Of a stretch of 64,000 bases of DNA, positions 25,104 through 34,327 are shown in pieces (the first letter of the stretch is position 1; each line of letters begins with the position of its first letter). The stretch comes from Gaiellasilicea sp963707575. GTDB taxonomy: Bacteria; Actinomycetota; Thermoleophilia; Gaiellales; Gaiellaceae. The stretch spans positions 1,054,001 to 1,118,000 of the forward strand of contig OY970171.1 in the NCBI GenBank assembly GCA_963707575.1, in the 5' to 3' direction. The position numbers and the translations under genes are program-made. The notes beneath the pieces were generated by a model. It saw nothing but the letters and a program-made list of their open reading frames with translations, made no database searches and had not been told where the DNA came from.

Positions 25104-25754
25104 CTACGTGGGCAGCAGGGTCGACTCGAGCTCGGCGGCCATGCCGCGCCGCGCCGCGAGGGCCTGGAGGACGAGCACGGTGTCGGCGACCGGGACGTCC
25201 TCGAGGTACGCCTCGCGGGTCTCGAACGACTCGAGCACGCCCTCGACCGCCACCGTGTAGCCGACGACGTCCTCGGCCGCGATGAACGCGAGCGCATCGG
25301 CCACTTCGCTCGGGAACACCTCGTGCGTGCGGGCCACGTCGGCGTGGACGCGCGCGTCCTCCCAGTCGCCCAGGACGAGGAACGCGAGCGCGGCCGCGTA
25401 GTGCCCGACCGGGGACTCCGCGTCGGCCGCTCCCACCTCGAGCGCCCAGCGCGCGTCGGCGGCGGCGCCGTCCCAGTCGCCGCCGAGGATCCGTGACTTG
25501 ATCGCGCCGATCGGGCGGCCCCAGCTGTCGGGCGGCGCACCCGTCCAGCTCTCCCGATAGCGCTCGGCGGCACGAGTGAACCACCCGCCGGCATCCGCCC
25601 GTCCGGCCATGAGAGCGCTCAGCCCCGCCGCACCGGCGGCGTTCCCCATCCGCGTCAGCTGGCGTTGGCGCTCGTCGCCGCCCTCCGGCAGGCGCCGCTC
25701 CCCGTCCTCGTAGCGCTCGCGCGCCCGCTCCCGGAGGTCGTCCCAGCTGCTCAT
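25104..25754 (-). CDS. conserved-looking helical protein of unknown function
   Basis: A 216-residue, nearly all-helical protein with an Arg/Glu-rich N-terminus, then tetratricopeptide-like helices (GWFTRAAERYRESW, GDWDGAAADARWALEV, VGHYAAALAFLVLGDWEDAR). GGGAGG (reading GGGAGGG) stands upstream of the ATG. Many actinobacterial proteins look like this without a known role. It is divergent from the thiolase gene across 33 bp, with overlapping -10 boxes (AGTATCGT, 25774-25781). Confidence 0.65.
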   Translation of the reverse strand: MSSWDDLRERARERYEDGERRLPEGGDERQRQLTRMGNAAGAAGLSALMAGRADAGGWFTRAAERYRESWTGAPPDSWGRPIGAIKSRILGGDWDGAAADARWALEVGAADAESPVGHYAAALAFLVLGDWEDARVHADVARTHEVFPSEVADALAFIAAEDVVGYTVAVEGVLESFETREAYLEDVPVADTVLVLQALAARRGMAAELESTLLPT

Positions 25755-25773
25755 CGCCCTCCCATCGTGTCGC

Positions 25774-25781
25774 AGTATCGT
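25774..25781. promoter_or_regulatory. overlapping divergent -10 boxes
   Basis: AGTATCGT contains GATACT on the minus strand (19 nt before the ATG at 25754, with a Shine-Dalgarno between) and TATCGT on the plus strand (6 nt before the thiolase ATG, leaderless). Confidence 0.45.
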
Positions 25782-25787
25782 GCCCGC

Positions 25788-27230
25788 ATGGCCCGGGAGC
25801 TACGCGAGGTGCTCTTCGTCGACGGCGTGCGCACGCCGTTCGGCAAGGCCGGCCCCAAGGGCCTCTACTGGAAGACGCGCGCCGACGACATGGCCGTGAA
25901 GGTCGTCCGCGAGCTCGGTCGCCGGAACCCCGCGATCGAGCCCGAGCGGATCGGCGACGTGATCTTCGCGGCGACCGCCCAGACCGGAGATCAGGGGCTG
26001 ACTCTCGGCCGCGACGTCGCCCTCCTCGCCGGGCTGCCGCAGTCGGTCCCCGGCTTCGCGATCGATCGCATGTGCGCCGGGGCGCTCACCGCCGTCACCG
26101 CGGGAGCGGGCGAGATCGCCATGGGGGCCGCGGACGTCGTCCTCGCCGGCGGCGTCGAGCACATGGGTCACCACCCGATGGGCGCGGAGGTGGACTTCAA
26201 CCCGCGCTTCGTCTCCGAGCGGCTCGTCGACGACTCGGCGATCTCCATGGGCTCGACCGCGGAGAACCTGCACGACCGCTTCCCGCAGCTGACCAAGGAA
26301 GCGGCCGACGAGCTCGCCGTCCGCTCGCAGCAGCGTGCCGCTGCCGCCTGGGAGAACGGGGTCATGCGCGAGACCGTCGTCCCGATGACCGTGTTCTCGG
26401 AGGAGGGCTGGCGGCTCGCGGAGCGCGATGAGTTCCTGCGCCCGGACACGACGCTGGACGCGCTGGCCGAGCTGAAGACGCCCTTCCGGACGGCCGGCCG
26501 GGTCACCGCCGGCAACTCCGCAGGGCTCACCGACGGCGCGACGGCGGCGTTCCTCGCCTCCGACCGCGCGGCGGAGGAGCTCGGCCTCGAGCCGAAGCTG
26601 CGGCTCGTGGGTTATGCGTTCGCCGGCGTCGAGCCGGAGCTGATGGGAATCGGGCCGATCCCGGCCACTCGTCGCGTCCTCGAGCAGGCCGGCCTGACGC
26701 TCGACCAGATCGACCTCTTCGAGCTGAACGAGCCGTTCGCCGTCCAGGTGCTGACCTGGTGCGACGCGCTGGGAGTGGCGCCGGACGACCCGCGCTTGAA
26801 CCCCTACGGCGGGGCGATCGCCTGCGGCCACCCGCTCGCCGCGACCGGCGTGCGCCTGATCGCCCAGCTCGCCTACGGCTTGAGGGAGCGCAAGGGCCGC
26901 TACGGCCTCACCGCTCTCTGCATCGGGATGGGCATGGGCGCTGCGGTGCTCTGGGAGAACGTGCAGAGCGGCGTAGGCTCGACGGAGCCGCCCGACGCGG
27001 GGCAGGACCGGAGAAACGCAGTTCTTCGTCCAGCCGGCAGAGACGCGCGTGGGCCGGATCGCGCTCGTCACGATCGACAACGGCGAGGACTACACGAAGC
27101 CGTCCACGTTCGGACGCGCCGCGTTCGAGTCGCTGCAGGGGGCGCTCGAGCGGCTCGAGCACGAGGAGTGGGCCGGGCTCGCGCTGACCGGGAAGCCGTT
27201 CGTGTTCGCAGCCGGCGCCGACATCCGTGA
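25788..27230 (+). CDS. thiolase (acetyl-CoA C-acyltransferase, FadA-like), 3' end possibly overextended
   Basis: A type I thiolase. The nucleophile is Cys96 (IDRMCAGALTAV); GGAIACGHPLAATG holds the His, and LTALCIGMGMGAAV the second Cys. It cleaves 3-ketoacyl-CoA in beta-oxidation. Homology ends at about residue 394 (WEN), yet the frame runs on for about 85 residues of Arg-rich sequence, out of frame with and overlapping the FadB-like gene. Either a frame error or a natural late stop explains this; the true end is probably near 26974. The length read here is 480 residues against about 390-400 for the family. Confidence 0.85.
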   Translation: MARELREVLFVDGVRTPFGKAGPKGLYWKTRADDMAVKVVRELGRRNPAIEPERIGDVIFAATAQTGDQGLTLGRDVALLAGLPQSVPGFAIDRMCAGALTAVTAGAGEIAMGAADVVLAGGVEHMGHHPMGAEVDFNPRFVSERLVDDSAISMGSTAENLHDRFPQLTKEAADELAVRSQQRAAAAWENGVMRETVVPMTVFSEEGWRLAERDEFLRPDTTLDALAELKTPFRTAGRVTAGNSAGLTDGATAAFLASDRAAEELGLEPKLRLVGYAFAGVEPELMGIGPIPATRRVLEQAGLTLDQIDLFELNEPFAVQVLTWCDALGVAPDDPRLNPYGGAIACGHPLAATGVRLIAQLAYGLRERKGRYGLTALCIGMGMGAAVLWENVQSGVGSTEPPDAGQDRRNAVLRPAGRDARGPDRARHDRQRRGLHEAVHVRTRRVRVAAGGARAARARGVGRARADREAVRVRSRRRHP

Positions 27231-28938
27231 GTTCCCGAAGACCACGACGGCGGAGCTCGCCCGCGCAGGCGGACGAGCCGGGCACGACTCGTTCGCGCGC
27301 CTCGCGGCGCTCCCCTACCCCACGCTCGCCGCGATCAACGGCGCCGCGCTCGGCGGTGGGGTCGAGATCGCGCTCCACTGCGACCTGCGCACGATCTCCG
27401 CCGGGGTTCGTCACTTCGCCTGCCCGGAGTGCTTCCTCGGGATCATCCCGGGCTGGGGCGGTACCCAGCTCGTGCCCCGGCTCGTCGGCCCGGCGACCGC
27501 GGTCAAGTTCATCGTCACGAACGCGATGCGCCAGAACAAGATGCTCACCGGGCCGGAGGCCTTCGAGCTCGGCTTCGCGGACGCGCTCCTCGAGCCGGTC
27601 GAGTTCCTGGACGAGTCGCTCGCCTTCCTGATCGCCCACATCGAGGCCGGTGCGCCGGCGCGCGAGCCCGCCGACCTCTCCGACACCGCCGAGGTGATCC
27701 GGAAGGCGAGGCTGCAGCTCGAGGACTCGCTGCACGGGGCGGCACCCGCACCGATCCGCGCACTCGACCTGATCGAAGGCGCCCCGACGTGGACGATCGA
27801 GGAGGGCTACCGCGCCGAGGAGGACGCGCTGGCCGACCTGCTGCCGGGGCCGCAGGCGCAGGCGTCGGTCTACGCGTTCGACCTCGTCGAGCGCCGGGCC
27901 AAGAAGGGCGTCGGCATCCCGGAGGCCGAGCCGCGCCGGATCGAGAAGGTCGGGATCGTCGGCGCGGGCCTGATGGCCCGGCAGCTCGCGGCGCTGTTCC
28001 TGAAGCGCCTGGAGGTGCCCGTCGTTCTGCGGGACCTGCAGCAGGAGATCGTCGACGAGGCGGTGGCGGAGGTCCGGAGCCAGCAACGCAAGCCGTTCCT
28101 GGCCGAGCTCGTGTCGGGCTCGACCGTCTACGAGATCTTTGCCGGCTGCGATCTGATCCTCGAAGCGGTGTTCGAGGAGCTGAGCATCAAGCACGAGGTG
28201 ATCGCGGAGCTCCGGCGCGTCGCGCCCGATGCGATCGTCGCGACGAACACCTCCTCGCTCTCGGTCGCGGAGATGGGCGCGGACGTCGGCCTCCACTTCT
28301 TCAACCCGGTCGCAGTGCTCCCGCTCGTCGAGATCGTCGCGACGCCGTCCACCGACGACGTCGTGCTCGCGACCGCGTGGGACGTCGTCAAGCGGCTGCG
28401 CAAGCGGGGCGTGCTCGTGCAGGACGCGCCGGCGTTCGTCGTCAACCGCGTGCTGACGCGGCTGACGACGGTGCTGATGGATGCGCTCGAGCACGGCAAC
28501 ACGGTCGAGGAGACCGACGCGGCGATCCTGAGGCTCGGGATGCCGATGGCACCGTCGGTCCTGCTGCAGATGGTGGGACCGCGCGTCGCGAACCACGTGC
28601 TGCACACGCTGCACGACGCCTATCCCGACCGCTTCCCGCTCTCGCCGACGCTGGACAACTTCGCCGCCGGCTCGGAGGAGATCGTCGTGCGCGGGGACGC
28701 ACGTCGCAGCGTCGAGGAGCTGACGGAGGCGGCACTCGAGGCGGTCGCCGACGAGATCCGCCACCTGCTCGACGAGGGCGTCGTCGCCGAGGCCGCAGAC
28801 GTCGACACGTGCCTGATCCTCGGCGCCGGCTACCCGTTCTTCCTCGGCGGGATCACGAAGCACCTCGACCAGCAGGGCATTCCGCAGCGCCTCTTCGGCG
28901 CTCCGTTCGGCAGAGCCGCGGAGCCACTGCCGGCGTAG
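27049..28938 (+). CDS. bifunctional enoyl-CoA hydratase / 3-hydroxyacyl-CoA dehydrogenase (FadB-like)
   Basis: A protein of at least 629 residues. Residues 1-230 are the crotonase domain (FAAGADIREF oxyanion loop, NGAALGGGVEIALHCD, GWGGTQLVPRL). From about 300 the NAD domain has VGIVGAGLMARQLAALFL, NTSSLSVAEM, HFFNPVAVLPLVEIV and AFVVNRVL, then a 3HCDH C-domain. It performs the two middle steps of beta-oxidation, paired with the upstream thiolase. In the same frame, family-like residues (TQFFVQPAETR) precede the GTG at 27049 but have no standard start codon, so the N-terminus may be misplaced. Confidence 0.85.
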   Translation: MGRIALVTIDNGEDYTKPSTFGRAAFESLQGALERLEHEEWAGLALTGKPFVFAAGADIREFPKTTTAELARAGGRAGHDSFARLAALPYPTLAAINGAALGGGVEIALHCDLRTISAGVRHFACPECFLGIIPGWGGTQLVPRLVGPATAVKFIVTNAMRQNKMLTGPEAFELGFADALLEPVEFLDESLAFLIAHIEAGAPAREPADLSDTAEVIRKARLQLEDSLHGAAPAPIRALDLIEGAPTWTIEEGYRAEEDALADLLPGPQAQASVYAFDLVERRAKKGVGIPEAEPRRIEKVGIVGAGLMARQLAALFLKRLEVPVVLRDLQQEIVDEAVAEVRSQQRKPFLAELVSGSTVYEIFAGCDLILEAVFEELSIKHEVIAELRRVAPDAIVATNTSSLSVAEMGADVGLHFFNPVAVLPLVEIVATPSTDDVVLATAWDVVKRLRKRGVLVQDAPAFVVNRVLTRLTTVLMDALEHGNTVEETDAAILRLGMPMAPSVLLQMVGPRVANHVLHTLHDAYPDRFPLSPTLDNFAAGSEEIVVRGDARRSVEELTEAALEAVADEIRHLLDEGVVAEAADVDTCLILGAGYPFFLGGITKHLDQQGIPQRLFGAPFGRAAEPLPA

Positions 28939-29055
28939 AGCCCCGTTTTCCCAGGAATCCGATATGCTCCGGAAAGCGCCGCTTTCTCACCTGGCAGTCC
29001 GAGAAGCGCGCTATCCCTTGAGGAGAAGCAGCACCCAGGACAGCGTGCTGCGCAC

Positions 29056-31602
29056 ATGTCAGAAGCGACACTGAACCCGACAGATACGTCGGACGCGCCG
29101 GACGGCCTGAGAGCCGACGCGCTCCGCGCGCAGGAATGGGCCGGCGAGCCCTTCCTCCATCCCGACGAGGAGCCGGGCGAGGTGCTTGCGTCCGGAACCG
29201 CGCGGCGAAACGCGCTCGACGAGGCGCTCACGGAGATCGCGGCCGGCCGGCGCGCGCCGTCACCGCGCTGGAAGGTCCGCTTCGGCCTGATGCTCGGGCT
29301 CGAGCGTGTCCTCTCCTCCAAGCCGCCGGCCACGGCCGCCGGAACGGAGCTGCGCAAGCACCAGATCGACGCGCTCGCCGGGATGCTGACCGAGCTGATC
29401 GCCGCGAACCAGCGCGACGCCGAGGAGGACGAGAACGGGAACGGTCACGTGGCCGCGACCGACGACGTCGAGGAGCTCGAGGAGGAGGACGAGCTCGCCG
29501 AGGTCGACGACGAGGACGAGCCGGAGACGTTCGCCGGAGAGGATCCCGGTGCCTCCCGCCGCTACCGCTTCCGTCACCCGACGGCGTCGGGCAAGACGAT
29601 CGCCGCAGCCGGGTTCGTCGAGTCAGCCCGGAGCCTGGGGATCCTGATCCTCACGCACCGCCGACTGCTCGTCTCCCAGTTCCAGCGCGACCTGACGACC
29701 GAGGGCTACGGCGAGCGCTTCACGGACGTGATCGAGAAGGGGCTCGAGCCGCTCCGCCCGAACCCGATCACGATCCAGACCTACGCCTGGTTCGCGCGCC
29801 ACGTCGGCTCGATCTCGCGCGAGGCCTACCAGCTCGTGATCTGCGACGAGGCGCACACCGCCCTCGGCGAGAAGACGAGCGCGGCGATCCGCAGCTTCCC
29901 CGAGCCGGTCTACATCGGCATGACCGCCACCGAGCAGCTGATCGCGAAGCAGGTCTCCGACGTCTTCCCGGCCTCGGTCGACGACCTGCCGCTCGCCGAT
30001 GCGGCCCGGCGCGGCCTCGTCGCGCCGCTCCGCTGCCTGCGCGTGCCGCCGGCCGCCGCGATCAACTCCGTCCCCATCGTCGGCGGCGACTTCGAGGAGC
30101 GCGCGCTCGCCGCAGCCCTCGACCACCAGGCGCTGAACCAGGCGGCGGCGAGCCTCTACCGCGACCGCTTCGACTCGACCCCGGGCATCGTCTACGCCGC
30201 AGGCGTCGAGCACGCGTACAACCTCGCGCAGGAGTTCCGCGCCGCCGGGATCAAGGCCGAGGCCGTCTCCGGCAAGACGCCCCCCGTGAAGCTGGCGGAG
30301 ACGCTCGCCGCGTACGAGCGGGGCGAGATCAACGTCCTGATCAACGCGATGCTGCTCGCCGAGGGCTGGAACTCGCCGCGCGCGACCGTCTGCATGCACC
30401 TGGCGCCGACCGCCTCGAAGCGGGTCTACCAGCAGCGCATCGGCCGGATCATGCGCACGCACCCGCGCAAGGAGGCCGGCATCGTGCTCGACTTCGTGCC
30501 GAAGTCGTCCACGCACTCCGACCGCGTGATCTCGCTGCACTCGCTGCTCGACGCGGACTTCTACCGCGAGGGCGCCCGCGTCACCCCCGCCCCGCGCCGC
30601 CGCGTCCAGCGCCGCGCACGCCGCAAGCTGTCGCCGGCGCCGTGGCTCGTCCCGGTCACGCCCGACGTCGCGCGCCGGCTCGCGGTGATCCAGCGCGAGT
30701 GGCAGCGGATCGACCCCAAGTACCTGGACGAGGACGAGCAGCGCTACTGGGCGACGATCGCCGCGCGCCAGATCCGCTTCGACCAGCGCGCCGACTTCGC
30801 CAAGAAGTTCACCGAGGCGCACGCCTCGAAGGCCGCGCTCGAGACCTTCCTCTCGATCTGCGCCGCCGAGAACCCGAACCGGCGCCTGCGGATGACGGCG
30901 CTCCAGGACCGCGTCTCGATGATCGTCGAGCGTGCCGACTTCGACGACCTCGTCACGCTCGTGACGCAGGCGCCGCCGTGGGAGAAGGACCGCTCCGCCG
31001 GCGTGCGGATCCTGTTGCGCGCGATCGGCGAGGGCAAGGCGAACGCGCCCGACCAGATCCTCCAGCGCTGGACCTGGAAGCTCGCGCGTGCGACCCGCAA
31101 GGTGCAGGACCGCCGCGCCAGCGCCGAGTTCCCGGAGGCGAAGCGCCTGCTCGGCGCGGTCGCGAACTCGCGCGGCCACCGCCACGAGGAGAACGTCGCG
31201 AAGCTGGTGCAGGTGGCGAAGGCGCTGCCGCTCGAGGTCGGCGCGGCCCTCCTCGCCTCCTCCGAGGGGTACACGCCGCGGGCCAACTCGGCGCTCGACC
31301 GCGCGCGCGAGGAGCTCGGCCCGACGCCCGAGATCGCGAACGCACTGGCGGACAACCTGCCCGCGCCGAAGGCGCCCGCGCGCAAGTCGCGCCGCCGGCG
31401 CAAGCGCAAGAAGGCCGGCGCGCAGGCAGAGGGAGCGCAGAACGGCGCCGTCGCGGCCGAGGGAGCCGCTCCCGCCGACGGCGAGGCGGCGCCCGCGAAG
31501 AGCGACGGCCCGCCATCTCCGTCGAAACGGCGGCGACGGCGGCGGAAGCCCGCCGGGGCGAAGCCGAACGGGTCGGCCGGCCCGGACGCCGTTACGCCGT
31601 AA
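29056..31602 (+). CDS. superfamily 2 DEAH-box helicase with acidic insert and basic tail
   Basis: An 848-residue ATPase. LRKHQIDAL (99-107) resembles a Q-motif region; Walker A is HPTASGKT (174-181), the DEAH box is ICDEAHTAL, motif III is GMTAT, and motif VI is YQQRIGRIMR. Residues 121-163 are an acidic Glu/Asp insert, placed between the Q-like motif and Walker A. A C-terminal helical domain (about 540-740) follows, then a Lys/Arg-rich tail likely to bind nucleic acid. The role is unknown; DNA repair or RNA remodelling are options. A -10-like TATGCT stands about 90 nt upstream of the ATG. Confidence 0.85.
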   Translation: MSEATLNPTDTSDAPDGLRADALRAQEWAGEPFLHPDEEPGEVLASGTARRNALDEALTEIAAGRRAPSPRWKVRFGLMLGLERVLSSKPPATAAGTELRKHQIDALAGMLTELIAANQRDAEEDENGNGHVAATDDVEELEEEDELAEVDDEDEPETFAGEDPGASRRYRFRHPTASGKTIAAAGFVESARSLGILILTHRRLLVSQFQRDLTTEGYGERFTDVIEKGLEPLRPNPITIQTYAWFARHVGSISREAYQLVICDEAHTALGEKTSAAIRSFPEPVYIGMTATEQLIAKQVSDVFPASVDDLPLADAARRGLVAPLRCLRVPPAAAINSVPIVGGDFEERALAAALDHQALNQAAASLYRDRFDSTPGIVYAAGVEHAYNLAQEFRAAGIKAEAVSGKTPPVKLAETLAAYERGEINVLINAMLLAEGWNSPRATVCMHLAPTASKRVYQQRIGRIMRTHPRKEAGIVLDFVPKSSTHSDRVISLHSLLDADFYREGARVTPAPRRRVQRRARRKLSPAPWLVPVTPDVARRLAVIQREWQRIDPKYLDEDEQRYWATIAARQIRFDQRADFAKKFTEAHASKAALETFLSICAAENPNRRLRMTALQDRVSMIVERADFDDLVTLVTQAPPWEKDRSAGVRILLRAIGEGKANAPDQILQRWTWKLARATRKVQDRRASAEFPEAKRLLGAVANSRGHRHEENVAKLVQVAKALPLEVGAALLASSEGYTPRANSALDRAREELGPTPEIANALADNLPAPKAPARKSRRRRKRKKAGAQAEGAQNGAVAAEGAAPADGEAAPAKSDGPPSPSKRRRRRRKPAGAKPNGSAGPDAVTP

Positions 31603-31638
31603 GCCCCTCGTAAGGTCGGACGGCTACGGTTCGGCGAG

Positions 31639-33273
31639 GTGCTCGTGCTGCTCGCCATCGGCTTCGTCGCAGGAGTCGTGACCGCGCTCTCGCCGTGCGT
31701 CCTCCCCGTGCTCCCGATCGTGCTGGCGGGTGGCGCGACGGGACGGAAGCCGCTGGCGATCATCGCCGGCATCGTCGTCAGCTTCACGGTCTTCACGCTC
31801 TTCGCCGCCTGGCTGCTCGACTCGCTCGGACTGCCGGCCGACCTGCTGCGCAACCTGGCGATCGCGCTTCTGCTCCTCGTCGCCGCCTCGCTGCTGTGGC
31901 CGCGGATCGGTGAGCTGCTCGCCCGCCCGCTCCAGGCCCTGTCCCGCCGCAGCCCGGGCGACCGCGGCGGCGGCTTCCTGCTCGGGGCGAGCCTCGGGCT
32001 CGTCTTCGTCCCATGCGCCGGCCCGGTGCTGGCCGCGGTCACGGTGATCGCCGCGAAGCGCGAGGTCGGCCTCGACGGCGTGCTCCTGACGCTCTCCTAC
32101 GCGGCGGGCGCGGCCGTGCCGATGCTCGCGATCGCGCTCGTCGGCCAGCGCGCGTCGCAGGTCGCTGCGCGGGCATGCCGACGACCGTCCGCCGCGGCGC
32201 CGGCGTCCTCGTCGGCATCGCCGCGCTCGCGATCGCATTCGGCGTCGACCAGGAGCTGCAGACCGCCGTGCCGGGCTACACCGAGTCGCTGCAGGAGCGG
32301 TTCGAGCGCTCCGGCGCCGGCACGCCGCGAGCTCGGAGACCTCACGGGAGCGGCGGATCCCCAGGCAGTGGCCGGGAGCGGCGACTCGCTGCCCGACTAC
32401 GGGGTCGCTCCCGAGTTCGACGGGATCGAGGGTTGGCTCAACTCGGAGCCCCTCACGCTCGAGCGCCTGCGGGGCCGGGTCGTGCTGATCGACTTCTGGA
32501 CCTACTCGTGCGTGAACTGCCTGCGCACGCTGCCGTTCGTAACCGAGTGGGACTCGCGCTACCGCGGCTCGGGGCTGACGATCGTCGGCGTCCACTCGCC
32601 GGAGTTCGCCTTCGAGCGGGAGGAGGCGAACGTGCGCGAGAACGCCGGCGAGCTCGGGATCGAGTACCCGATCGCGCTCGACAACGGCTTCCGCACCTGG
32701 AGCGCCTGGAGCAACCAGTACTGGCCGGCGAAGTACCTCATCGACCGCGAGGGACACGTCCGCTACTACCACTTCGGAGAAGGCGACTACGACGAGACCG
32801 AGGAGGCGATCCGCAAGCTGCTCGCGAGCCGCGGTACGTCTGTCCCGATGGCCTCCGGGCTGGAGGACGACGCACCGCGCGGCCTCGTCACCCCGGAGTC
32901 CTACCTCGGCTACGAACGGCTCGCGCGCTACGCGGGCACCCCCGTGGTTCAGGATCGCGAGGCGTCGTACGTGCTTCCGGCCGCCCTCGCCGACAACCAG
33001 CTCTCCTACGGCGGCCGGTGGACGGTGGAGGACGAGCGCGCCGTCGCCGGCTCCGGCGCACGACTCCTGCTCGACTACCGCGCCCGCGACGTCTTCCTCG
33101 TGCTCACCGGCCGCGGCTCGGTGGAGGTGCTAGTGGACGGCAAGCGCGAGCGCCGCGTCCGCGTGGCGGGCGACCGGCTGTACCCACTCGTCGAGCGGGA
33201 CGCCATCGCCGACCATCTGCTCGAGCTGCGCGTCTCGCCCGGCGTCGCCGCCTACGCGTTCACGTTCGGCTGA
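31639..33273 (+). CDS. DipZ-family thiol-disulfide interchange protein (CcdA + thioredoxin + C-terminal domain), with apparent compensating frameshifts
   Basis: A 544-residue reading. The N-terminal CcdA-like membrane part has SPCVLPVLPIV and FVPCAGPVLAAV with the redox Cys. A TlpA-like thioredoxin domain (about 260-390) has DFWTYSCVNCLRTLPF (CVNC active site) and WSNQYWPAKYLID, and the DipZ C-terminal beta domain follows. It moves reducing power across the membrane to exported proteins. Residues about 180-232 are Arg/Ser/Pro-rich and look out of frame: the +2 frame reads a transmembrane helix and VPGYTESLQERFE instead. TACGGT lies 8 nt before the GTG start. Confidence 0.82.
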   Translation: MLVLLAIGFVAGVVTALSPCVLPVLPIVLAGGATGRKPLAIIAGIVVSFTVFTLFAAWLLDSLGLPADLLRNLAIALLLLVAASLLWPRIGELLARPLQALSRRSPGDRGGGFLLGASLGLVFVPCAGPVLAAVTVIAAKREVGLDGVLLTLSYAAGAAVPMLAIALVGQRASQVAARACRRPSAAAPASSSASPRSRSHSASTRSCRPPCRATPSRCRSGSSAPAPARRELGDLTGAADPQAVAGSGDSLPDYGVAPEFDGIEGWLNSEPLTLERLRGRVVLIDFWTYSCVNCLRTLPFVTEWDSRYRGSGLTIVGVHSPEFAFEREEANVRENAGELGIEYPIALDNGFRTWSAWSNQYWPAKYLIDREGHVRYYHFGEGDYDETEEAIRKLLASRGTSVPMASGLEDDAPRGLVTPESYLGYERLARYAGTPVVQDREASYVLPAALADNQLSYGGRWTVEDERAVAGSGARLLLDYRARDVFLVLTGRGSVEVLVDGKRERRVRVAGDRLYPLVERDAIADHLLELRVSPGVAAYAFTFG

Positions 33274-33298
33274 GTCGCTACCGGACTAACATCGAGCC

Positions 33299-34327
33299 AT
33301 GTCGTACGTGGCCGCGACCCACCGGTACGAGCAGATGCTCTACCGGCGCAGCGGCCGGAGCGGGCTTCAGCTACCGGCCGTGTCGCTCGGGCTCTGGCAC
33401 AACTTCGGCCACGATCGCCCGTACGACACGGGCCGCGCAATCGCTCGCCGCGCGTTCGACCTCGGGATCAGCCACTTCGACCTGGCGAACAACTACGGGC
33501 CCCCGTACGGCTCCGCGGAGGAGAACTTCGGCCGGATCCTGCGCGACGACCTGCGGCCCTACCGCGACGAGCTCGTGATCTCGACGAAGGCCGGTTACGA
33601 CATGTGGCCCGGTCCGTACGGAGAATGGGGCTCGCGCAAGTACCTGCTCGCCAGCCTCGATCAGTCGCTCGCGCGGATGGGGCTCGACTACGTCGACATC
33701 TTCTACTCGCACCGCTTCGATCCGGAGACGCCACTCGAGGAGACGATGGGAGCGCTCGACACGGCGGTGCGCCAGGGAAAGGCGCTGTACGCGGGCATCT
33801 CGTCGTATTCACCCGACAGGACGCGCGAGGCGGCGGCGATCATGCACGCCCTCGGCACGCCGATCGTCATCCACCAGCCGTCCTACTCGTTGCTGAACCG
33901 CTGGATCGAGCCGGACCTGCTCGACGTCCTCGACACCGAGGGGATCGGCTGCATCGGCTTCTCGCCGCTCGCACAGGGCGTGCTCACCGACCGCTACCTC
34001 GAGGGCGTCCCGGAGGGCTCGCGCGCGAGCCGGGAGGGCACAGCTCTGTCGCGGAGCCAGCTGACCGACGAGACGCTCGCGAAGGTGCGAGCGCTGAACG
34101 AGCTCGCGGCGGGCCGCGGACAGTCGCTTGCGCAGATGGCGCTCGCGTGGACGCTGCGCGACCCGCGGATGACCTCGACGCTCGTCGGCGCGTCGAGCGT
34201 CGAGCAACTCGAAGCGAACGTCGGCGCGCTCGAGCGGCTCGAGTTCACCTCCGACGAGCTCGCCGAGATCGACCGCTGGGCGACCGAGAGTGACCTCAAT
34301 CTCTGGGCCAGTTCGAGCGAGGGCTGA
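33299..34327 (+). CDS. aldo/keto reductase (YghZ / L-glyceraldehyde-3-phosphate reductase group)
   Basis: The 342-residue NADPH-dependent reductase closely matches the YghZ group: YRRSGRSGLQLPAVSLGLW, HFDLANNYGPPYGSAEENFG, the group-specific GPYGEWGSRKYLLASLDQSL, and VDIFYSHRFD (His in place). Catalytic D/Y/K/H can be placed as D51/Y56-like residues, STKAGYDMWPG and SHR. It detoxifies methylglyoxal-like aldehydes or reduces L-glyceraldehyde-3-phosphate. TAACAT lies 6 nt before the ATG (leaderless candidate). Confidence 0.9.
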   Translation: MSYVAATHRYEQMLYRRSGRSGLQLPAVSLGLWHNFGHDRPYDTGRAIARRAFDLGISHFDLANNYGPPYGSAEENFGRILRDDLRPYRDELVISTKAGYDMWPGPYGEWGSRKYLLASLDQSLARMGLDYVDIFYSHRFDPETPLEETMGALDTAVRQGKALYAGISSYSPDRTREAAAIMHALGTPIVIHQPSYSLLNRWIEPDLLDVLDTEGIGCIGFSPLAQGVLTDRYLEGVPEGSRASREGTALSRSQLTDETLAKVRALNELAAGRGQSLAQMALAWTLRDPRMTSTLVGASSVEQLEANVGALERLEFTSDELAEIDRWATESDLNLWASSSEG

